A stretch of DNA of 46,082 nucleotides from an uncultured Eubacterium sp. (GTDB lineage Bacteria > Bacillota > Clostridia > Lachnospirales > CAG-274): NCBI GenBank assembly GCA_900551755.1, contig URXK01000013.1, positions 1-46,082 on the forward strand, read 5' to 3'. Positions 40,694 through 46,082 of the stretch are shown here, one piece after another. Each line of letters starts with the position of its first letter. Position 1 is the stretch's first letter. The notes under the pieces were generated by a model. It worked only from the letters and a program-made list of their open reading frames with translations. It did not search any database and was not told the origin of the DNA. Made by a program: the position numbers and the translations under genes.

Positions 40694-42088
40694 TTACAAT
40701 ACATCTGCAAAATGTGGCTTAAGTTTTCTATAAAGCAAGCTACCAATTAACATAAATACCATAACTACAAGCCAAAAATACAATGTTTGTTTTATATTGT
40801 TATAAAAAGGCACATTGTATATCATACTATCTCTATAGCCTTGTACTACATAATACATAGGATTAAGCTTAAATAACCACATAAATCTATCTGGTATCAT
40901 ATCTATTTGCCACATAATAGGTGTAAGCCACATACCAAATTGCAAAATAATATTCATTATTTGACCCAAATCTCTAAAGAATACTACAAGGGTAGATGTA
41001 ATATAGCTTAAACTTATTACTAACATTATCATAGAAAAACTGTAATAAATTATTTGCAACCAATATATTTTAGGCTCTATGCCATACACAATAAAAAACA
41101 ATACTAAAAAAGCAGCAAAGAAAATATGCACAAATAAGTTAGATATTACCTTTACAAGAGGCAAAATATGCACCTTAAACACTACCTTTTTCACTAAAAA
41201 GCTGTATTCTGTAAGTGAATTTGTGGCAGAGTTCCAAGCCTCTGAAAAGAAAAACCAAGGAATAAGTCCACTAGCAAACCACAAAATATAAGGTATGTTG
41301 CCAATATCACTACTTCTAAAACCAACCTGAAATACAAACCAAAAGACTAATATTGTACACACAGGTTGAACAAAGGACCAAATAACACCAAAATATGAGC
41401 CAGAATACTTAGTTTTAAAATCATTTTTTGCAAGCTCAAATATAAGTTTTTTAGAACTCCAAAAATCAGCAAAAAGTGTATATACAGCCTTCAACTTAAC
41501 AAATCTATATAGTATTATAGTCATTAAAATAGCAGAAAGCATAGCATATACCTTACTATAATTTTTGTATGGCACAATATTATAATCTGTAAATTCAATA
41601 TAAGGGTCAGGCTCTGCAATACCGTCACGACTAACACTCTTAATTACAAGTTCATCATTATTTACACTTACTACTTCTGCATCATTCATAGCAAAATTAG
41701 CTATATCACTAATATTAAATTTACACTTGCCATAATAATCTCTATATTCTACATCTTTTATAGTAATAAGCTGGTCCCTTCCGTTACCTAAGTCAATCCT
41801 AAATTTGCCAACACCTTCACAAGGCAAAGCAATACTTCCACTATAACTAAACTCGCCATTACTCTTGCTATCAACACCAACCATATTATCTCCGTTGTAA
41901 TCGTCAGCTTTATTAAAAGCATAAAATACTTCTATAGGTCTTTCGCCCATATTGTTGCCGTCAATATCCAATTTAACACTAGTCACCTTGTAAAATGACT
42001 CAAAAAAATTGTTAAATAAAAAAAACATTATTATCAACAATAAAGCATAAAATATATATTTAACTATTTTAATAGAACTGTTTTTCAT
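40694..42088 (-). CDS. Wzm-type polysaccharide ABC exporter permease with an added N-terminal extracytoplasmic domain
   Basis: A 464-residue permease, far longer than the usual 260 residues. A membrane segment (about 10-32) is followed by a beta-rich, acidic extracytoplasmic region (about 38-180) with no recognised family, another membrane segment (about 185-205), and then a standard ABC-2 core (about 225-464) with RSSDIGNIPYILWFASGLIP, SYITSTLVVFFRDLGQI and LNPMYYVVQGYRD. It forms the glycan channel with the Wzt-type ATPase. I prefer the ATG at 42088; a GTG at 42106 is in frame but the ribosome site fits the ATG better, with a wide spacing. First gene of the glycan operon. Confidence 0.85.
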   Translation of the reverse strand: MKNSSIKIVKYIFYALLLIIMFFLFNNFFESFYKVTSVKLDIDGNNMGERPIEVFYAFNKADDYNGDNMVGVDSKSNGEFSYSGSIALPCEGVGKFRIDLGNGRDQLITIKDVEYRDYYGKCKFNISDIANFAMNDAEVVSVNNDELVIKSVSRDGIAEPDPYIEFTDYNIVPYKNYSKVYAMLSAILMTIILYRFVKLKAVYTLFADFWSSKKLIFELAKNDFKTKYSGSYFGVIWSFVQPVCTILVFWFVFQVGFRSSDIGNIPYILWFASGLIPWFFFSEAWNSATNSLTEYSFLVKKVVFKVHILPLVKVISNLFVHIFFAAFLVLFFIVYGIEPKIYWLQIIYYSFSMIMLVISLSYITSTLVVFFRDLGQIMNIILQFGMWLTPIMWQIDMIPDRFMWLFKLNPMYYVVQGYRDSMIYNVPFYNNIKQTLYFWLVVMVFMLIGSLLYRKLKPHFADVL

Positions 42089-42128
42089 ATCCTTTGCATA
42101 CCTCACCTATTTTATAGTATAATGTTAT

Positions 42129-42134
42129 ATTATA
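42129..42134 (-). promoter_or_regulatory. -10 box of the glycan operon promoter
   Basis: A perfect TATAAT on the minus strand, 40 bases before the permease ATG. The -35 region (TTTATT at the right distance) is poor, so the call rests on the -10 and the position at the head of the operon. Confidence 0.5.
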
Positions 42135-42210
42135 CACTAAATCTAACTTAAAATAAACATATTTTTACAAATATAGCTTAATATTAAATAATTTGTAATC
42201 AATATATAAT

Positions 42211-42247
42211 AAAAGACCTCTCATATTTCTATGAAAAGCCTTTAATA
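42211..42247 (-). terminator. Rho-independent terminator, identical copy A (after the membrane-anchored unknown)
   Basis: On the minus strand a 14-bp stem with several G-U pairs closes a GAAA tetraloop, followed by TTTTATT. The same 37 bases recur at 42905-42941. Confidence 0.85.
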
Positions 42248-42283
42248 TTACCTAATCTATCAATCAAAATAGCTCTTTATCAA

Positions 42284-42793
42284 CTATAAGGTTTTAAGTA
42301 TATCCTGTTCATCTATTGAAAACTCATCAAATTTATTAACAATAATTAATTCTTTGTTTCCTATCATTTGTACTGAATTCAAAACCATATAACTCTCAAA
42401 TTTATTATTGACAACAAAATATTTCAAAACATTAGTTTTTAAATCTAAAATAGCATTAACTTCTAAAGACTTATTGTTTATATCAAAAATATATCCTTTA
42501 AAATATACATTGTTATCTTTTTCTATATAATTCACAACACTTGCAATAATTGAATTATTGTATCTCATATTGAATAAATCTAATGTACCTTTTCCATTAT
42601 CGTAAAATTGGTATTCGCCATCACCAAATACATACTTTGTATCAAAACCTACATCATATTTAATTTTGTTATAATTGTCAGCTGAAAACTTATAATCAAT
42701 AACTAACGGAAAAATTATAATAGATATTAAAATTGCTATTGCTATTGCAACAGTAATAATTATTTTAATAGACAATGACATACCCTTTTTCAT
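42284..42793 (-). CDS. Membrane-anchored extracytoplasmic protein of unknown function
   Basis: A 169-residue protein with one N-terminal membrane segment (about 8-32: SIKIIITVAIAIAILISIII) and a 135-residue outer domain with a beta-strand-like alternating pattern (YQFYDNGKGTLDLFNMRYNN, VYFKGYIFDINNKSLEVN). It has no cysteine in the outer domain. I do not recognise a family. The start at 42793 follows GGGGTGA; an earlier in-frame TTG would include it. It has its own promoter (42855-42883) and terminator, so it is monocistronic. Confidence 0.6.
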   Translation of the reverse strand: MKKGMSLSIKIIITVAIAIAILISIIIFPLVIDYKFSADNYNKIKYDVGFDTKYVFGDGEYQFYDNGKGTLDLFNMRYNNSIIASVVNYIEKDNNVYFKGYIFDINNKSLEVNAILDLKTNVLKYFVVNNKFESYMVLNSVQMIGNKELIIVNKFDEFSIDEQDILKTL

Positions 42794-42854
42794 AAAATTC
42801 ACCCCATATAGCAATACACATATTATCTAAAGTATTATAGTTCTATCTATAATA

Positions 42855-42883
42855 AGTATAGTTCATTTCGTTATATTTATCAA
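42855..42883 (-). promoter_or_regulatory. Promoter of the membrane-anchored unknown gene
   Basis: Minus strand: TTGATA (42883-42878), 17 bases, TATACT (42860-42855). An 8-base direct repeat GAACTATA flanks the start region, 21 bases apart. Confidence 0.65.
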
Positions 42884-42904
42884 CATATATTTTGCTTATA
42901 TTAA

Positions 42905-42941
42905 AAAAGACCTCTCATATTTCTATGAAAAGCCTTTAATA
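42905..42941 (-). terminator. Rho-independent terminator, identical copy B (after the peptidoglycan-binding protein)
   Basis: Same 37 bases as 42211-42247, here followed by a longer T run (six) on the minus strand. It lies 16 bases past the stop of the upstream gene. Confidence 0.9.
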
Positions 42942-42957
42942 CAAACTTCTAAAAACA

Positions 42958-43566
42958 CTATAACTCCGCTAATCTTTCAATAGCTACATAAATTTGAGAA
43001 ATTTGATACCAAGTAGCCAAATCCACAACACCTGTTTGAGGCAAGTTAAATATTTTTTGAAACTCCATTACAGCATCTGCTGTAGCTTGACCATAAATCC
43101 CATCAACTCTCAACTTTTGAATAGCTGAATAAGTGTTAGATATAGTATTTAGCTGATTTTGAATAGTCCTTACATCATTGCCAGTTGAACCTATTGTCAG
43201 CTCTTGATCTGGATAGCTTAAGGGAACACCTTGAACCTTTTCAGCAGTATCAATAAATATATCATCACCATAAAAATACCTAAGTATTTCTATAGCTGAA
43301 TAACCTTGTTTAGCCAAATCCTCACTGCCCCATTGTGTCATCCAGCCAGGGCAACTAACCTGCCTACCGTCGCAATATTGAGCAAACAAAGGCTGTCTTT
43401 GCCCCTCTCGTCTTAAAAAGTTGGTAAACATTTCATCAACAATTGTACTAATATTTTCATATATAGTTCTATCTTGACTATAGGATTGGTCATATCTTGT
43501 TGAGTATGTATATAAATGGTAATTTTTATTAAATATTGTGTACAAAAAAAGTTTTATACAGTACAA
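42958..43566 (-). CDS. Clostridia-type peptidoglycan-binding protein, N-terminally shortened, possibly a remnant
   Basis: A 202-residue frame. The C-terminal part (about 120-190) is a PG_binding_1 domain (IGSTGNDVRTIQNQLNTI ... VDGIYGQATADAVMEFQ). Before it lies the conserved QYCDGRQVSCPGWMTQWGS and YSAIEILRYFYGDDI block. From memory, full-length relatives have 200 or more extra N-terminal residues, which are missing here; the homologous region begins near TRYDQSYSQ. The only upstream start is a TTG one base after a strong AAGGAGG, which is too close to use, and no ATG is near. This suggests decay or a false start. Confidence 0.55.
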   Translation of the reverse strand: MYCIKLFLYTIFNKNYHLYTYSTRYDQSYSQDRTIYENISTIVDEMFTNFLRREGQRQPLFAQYCDGRQVSCPGWMTQWGSEDLAKQGYSAIEILRYFYGDDIFIDTAEKVQGVPLSYPDQELTIGSTGNDVRTIQNQLNTISNTYSAIQKLRVDGIYGQATADAVMEFQKIFNLPQTGVVDLATWYQISQIYVAIERLAEL

Positions 43567-43675
43567 ACCTCCTTAACACTCCAGTTTATTATATTCACAC
43601 TAGAAACAATATATATAAGAATGTAAGCTCTACTTAAAAAAATAAATTTGCAAATAACTATATATTTTTTTATAC

Positions 43676-43830
43676 AATAAAAAGCGATTGGCATCTACAA
43701 TACCAATCGCTTTTAGGATTTTTTGTAAAAACACACGGACAACCCATAAAACCATATTTCTGAGTATACTTCTCACGGAGATTTTCCCCAATAATATTCT
43801 ATGCAATAAAACGAATAACTATGTATTCTT
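43676..43830 (-). ncRNA. Candidate small RNA of about 150 nt, family unknown
   Basis: A perfect promoter (43837-43865) points into a non-coding stretch that ends in a strong terminator (43680-43714), giving a discrete RNA of about 150 nt. Possible inner hairpins are GGGGA-AAA-TCTCC, TGAG-N7-CTCA and a longer arm closed by TTGT/ACAA. It matches no tRNA, tmRNA, SRP, RNase P, T-box or common riboswitch motif that I know. A 6S RNA cannot be excluded from length alone. It could also be a leader with an attenuator for the gene at 43566. Confidence 0.5.
43680..43714 (-). terminator. Terminator of the candidate small RNA
   Basis: Perfect 12-bp stem (43680-43691 with 43703-43714), 11-base loop, followed on the minus strand by TTTATT; the plus strand has a weaker T run. 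Confidence 0.85.
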
Positions 43831-43836
43831 ATTAAG

Positions 43837-43865
43837 ATTTTATAACAGTTTCTATATTTTGTCAA
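43837..43865 (-). promoter_or_regulatory. Promoter of the candidate small RNA
   Basis: Minus strand: TTGACA (43865-43860), 17 bases, TAAAAT (43842-43837). It starts 8 bases past the stop codon of the P-loop ATPase gene, with no gene start following it for over 250 bases. Confidence 0.8.
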
Positions 43866-43872
43866 TACTTTT

Positions 43873-45420
43873 TTAAATATTAAATATTTTTTTTAAACCG
43901 TAATGTATTGAAATACCCTCATCTATATCAAAATGTCGCTTACCGTCTTTTCTATAGTAAAAAAAGACTTTTTTCTTTCCGTTTTTCATAGTCAAGTTAC
44001 CAATTATACCAAATTTATATAATTCATCAACAAGTTCATGTATATCTAATATTTTCGAATAATAACCTCTATGATTTTTAAAATACAACTCCAATTCATT
44101 GTATAAAAATGATGGCTTTCCTATAGAGCTTAATAACTTGAGTATTTCTTCTACATATTCTTCTGAGTGATAAAACGATAATTCGTTTTTTATCTCATTC
44201 CAAAATTTGTTTGAATATTCTGTTTCTGCATCCTTTACCATTCTAAAAGTTATATTTTTTTCTTTTTTATTGTTATTTATGATGGTATTCAAATATAATA
44301 TTATATCTCTTGGTCGACCAAAACCTCTCTCTATAATTTTAGATATTGCATTATTTTTACCTTTGCTATTTCCAAAAAAAATATGTAAAATATCTTTCTC
44401 TTTAAGATTTGAAAATTTTTCATTAGCCTTTTTAATTTTGTGGCATATCATTTCTATTAGCATGCTTGTTTGATTATTGCCTATCCAATCTAAATTTACT
44501 GATGAATCAACTATAATTTTATTTAAATTACTATCTAAAGCATTTAGTGAATCGAGTATATCATCTCTCATTATTATGATACATTTATTGTTTTTGTTTA
44601 ATTTACTAATTTTCAAATTCATTTTATCAACTGTTTTGATAAAACCTATCAAGAACTTCTTTACCTTTTCCTGCTCTTTTATATAAATTTTAATATCATC
44701 TATATCATCAAATATTAACATTATTTGACAAACTTTCATACAACTTAAAACATATTTTTCGTATTTATCTAAAACAAAACTAAAATTTTTCACAGACCTA
44801 TGTTGCTTTTTGCTTTGTTGTTCTCTATGTCCCCCTTTAACATTGGCAATATCATTTCCTAGTGTAGATGTTGCCTCGCTTCCAATCACAACTTCTGTTT
44901 CATATGAATTACCAATGTAATTACCGTCAGGGTACCTTTCTGATGTGAATAATTTTAATTTTTTCTTGTAATTTTTATATTTTATAAAATCTATAACCTT
45001 TGTAATTAAATTCCCTTCACCGTATTTCAAATATTTAAAGAAACCTATCTTTTCTTTCAAAACAACCTCAGAAAAAACTTTCAACATATAGTATTTAGGA
45101 AATAACATATATTCATCGTCTTTTATTTCTCCGTAATTTCTTTCAATAAATTCATGCTGTTTAATGTCTTCAGTTAAATTTATATATTTACTTTTCAAAA
45201 AAATATTCTTATTTACTTGCATTTTTTCTAAATATTTTGCAAGTATAGTTTTTCCTGTGCCTTTTCTGCCTGAAATTATATAGTTATTATTTTTTACTAT
45301 TTCTTCATACTTACTATTGCCTGTATAAAACAAATCAGTAAAATCATATTCTGTTGAAGCTGCTTCCTTAACACCATCTGCACACCCTATGTATATATCA
45401 CTAAGTGTAAAATCGTTCAT
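43873..45420 (-). CDS. P-loop ATPase, Sll1717-like, possible defence protein
   Basis: A 515-residue cytosolic protein. Walker A is GRKGTGKT (51-58) and Walker B is IMLIFDDIDD (about 234-243). The opening (IGCADGVKEA ... DLFYTGNSKYEEIVKNNNYIISGRKGTGKT) fits what I recall of the Sll1717 family of P-loop ATPases, which are found scattered in accessory regions. The middle is rich in Lys, Asn and Ile. A winged-helix-like C-terminus follows (about 425-515). No nuclease or toxin domain is visible and no partner gene is fused or overlapping. AGGAGG precedes the ATG and the promoter is perfect. The defence role is only a possibility. Confidence 0.75.
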   Translation of the reverse strand: MNDFTLSDIYIGCADGVKEAASTEYDFTDLFYTGNSKYEEIVKNNNYIISGRKGTGKTILAKYLEKMQVNKNIFLKSKYINLTEDIKQHEFIERNYGEIKDDEYMLFPKYYMLKVFSEVVLKEKIGFFKYLKYGEGNLITKVIDFIKYKNYKKKLKLFTSERYPDGNYIGNSYETEVVIGSEATSTLGNDIANVKGGHREQQSKKQHRSVKNFSFVLDKYEKYVLSCMKVCQIMLIFDDIDDIKIYIKEQEKVKKFLIGFIKTVDKMNLKISKLNKNNKCIIIMRDDILDSLNALDSNLNKIIVDSSVNLDWIGNNQTSMLIEMICHKIKKANEKFSNLKEKDILHIFFGNSKGKNNAISKIIERGFGRPRDIILYLNTIINNNKKEKNITFRMVKDAETEYSNKFWNEIKNELSFYHSEEYVEEILKLLSSIGKPSFLYNELELYFKNHRGYYSKILDIHELVDELYKFGIIGNLTMKNGKKKVFFYYRKDGKRHFDIDEGISIHYGLKKIFNI

Positions 45421-45448
45421 ACTTACCTCCTAATATAATGATACTAAT

Positions 45449-45477
45449 ATTTTACATATTTTTATCATATATGTCAA
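45449..45477 (-). promoter_or_regulatory. Promoter of the P-loop ATPase gene
   Basis: Minus strand: TTGACA (45477-45472), 17 bases, TAAAAT (45454-45449). The leader is about 25 bases, with AGGAGG. Confidence 0.8.
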
Positions 45478-45561
45478 TAAAATTATATCATACACTTATC
45501 ATAATAGTAATAAAAGGCAAGTGACACACAGCTAAGCTAAATTTCCTTTCAATTTCAATAC

Positions 45562-46082
45562 TTATCTAATTACAATACCACCATTTACCATACTAACATC
45601 TTTGCCTAAAACATCAGCCAAATCTCTCAACTTAACATAATTATATCCTTTAATATTAACTGCTTCTACACTTTTTTCATTTTCGTCAACATTGATTTGT
45701 AACTCTGAAATTTTATTCTCTAAAATAGGCAACTTTGTATCAGCATTAAAACCAACTATAAAACCAACAGCTTCAAGACCTCTTAAATCAATGTAATTTT
45801 TTCCGTCTTTAAATATACGATTAATTTTAATATCTTTACCATTTACTTTTATGCGTGTTTCTGATACCATCTCTGTATCCCCCTCTGTTGTTACTAATCT
45901 TGCTTTAAAGTTATTCCAAGCCTTAACATCTCTCACAAAAGGCTCAGGGCAAACCTTACCAGTAACATCATAATGTCTTATTACATTAGTTGCTGGAACA
46001 TTGTACTTTGCCATAAGCATTTTCACCAGTTCAACAGCATTATCAACTGTCTTATCCATAAAATAATAATTACCCTTGCTAT
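45562..46082 (-). CDS. N-acetylmuramoyl-L-alanine amidase (amidase_2 type) with C-terminal stalk domain, 3' part only
   Basis: The frame is open through the right edge, so the start lies outside the window; the ATG at 46059 is internal. The visible part gives the end of an amidase_2/PGRP-like catalytic domain: SKGNYYF, then VIRHYDVTGKVCPEPFV, which contains a zinc-ligand His and the catalytic-loop Cys-Pro, then WNNFKARL. A region like the copper amine oxidase N-terminal (stalk) repeat follows: KVNGKDIKINRIF, NYIDLRGLEAVGF and NYVKLRDLADVLG. This resembles phage or host-encoded XlyA-type lysins of Clostridia. At least 173 residues are present. Confidence 0.85.
   Translation of the reverse strand, partial: SKGNYYFMDKTVDNAVELVKMLMAKYNVPATNVIRHYDVTGKVCPEPFVRDVKAWNNFKARLVTTEGDTEMVSETRIKVNGKDIKINRIFKDGKNYIDLRGLEAVGFIVGFNADTKLPILENKISELQINVDENEKSVEAVNIKGYNYVKLRDLADVLGKDVSMVNGGIVIR

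Noticed and set aside
43676..43830. T-box, c-di-GMP or c-di-AMP riboswitch
   Set aside because: The conserved T-box AGGGUGGNACCGCG-type motif and the core motifs of the known cyclic dinucleotide riboswitches are not present.
1..46082. CRISPR array, tRNA or rRNA genes
   Set aside because: No regularly spaced 25-40 base repeats with unique spacers, no tRNA cloverleaf with CCA context and no rRNA words were seen on either strand.

Overview
The window looks like chromosome from a low-GC, Gram-positive anaerobe of class Clostridia (Bacillota), possibly Lachnospirales; this placement is inference. The signs are strongly AT-rich coding, AGGAGG-type ribosome sites, TTGACA/TAAAAT promoters, a BofA-family protein, a Clostridia-type peptidoglycan-binding protein, paired NifZ/ThiI and a FeoA/FeoB pair. 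No rRNA, tRNA, CRISPR array, integrase or transposase is visible. Most genes lie on the minus strand; plus-strand genes are the two HtrA-like proteases, an SH3/NlpC-P60 endopeptidase and a DUF4190 protein.

Layout. 0-15 kb is mostly housekeeping: rRNA methyltransferase rlmD; a flavodoxin-like reductase with feoA-feoB; an operon of an RmlD-like reductase, a DAACS symporter and a TSUP permease; prmA-rsmE-nifZ-unknown-thiI; glmU; a HAD phosphatase; and a zinc amidase. 15.3-18 kb holds two tandem HtrA proteases behind a promoter carrying a response-regulator-like direct repeat. 18.03-18.61 kb is a gene-free repeat block with two almost identical 139-bp units, a partial third copy and an inverted relative. 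18.6-24.4 kb has rdgB-yfcE-tex, then the NlpC/P60 gene with two promoters and a perfect WalR-type box, then a diguanylate cyclase. 24.5-29 kb has an iron alcohol dehydrogenase, a Nudix hydrolase, DUF4190, and the compact operon bofA-rhomboid-uracil glycosylase-DUF2752.

29-42.1 kb is the most distinctive part: one seven-gene operon for a surface glycan exported by an ABC transporter. In transcription order it encodes an unusual Wzm-type permease with an extra extracytoplasmic domain, a Wzt-type ATPase with a C-terminal glycan-recognition-like domain, a methyltransferase with a long coiled coil, a GT2-HAD-third-domain fusion, an LtaS/GacH-like phosphoglycerol transferase with a duplicated extracellular domain, a free-standing copy of the third domain, and a tandem GT2 glycosyltransferase. 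It has the parts for synthesis, end-capping with length control, recognition, export and phosphoglycerol decoration, and no Wzx/Wzy.

42.1-46.1 kb looks accessory: a membrane-anchored unknown, an N-terminally shortened peptidoglycan-binding protein, a candidate small RNA of about 150 nt with its own promoter and terminator, a P-loop ATPase of possible defence type, and the 3' part of an amidase running off the window. Two identical 37-bp terminators follow two unrelated genes here.
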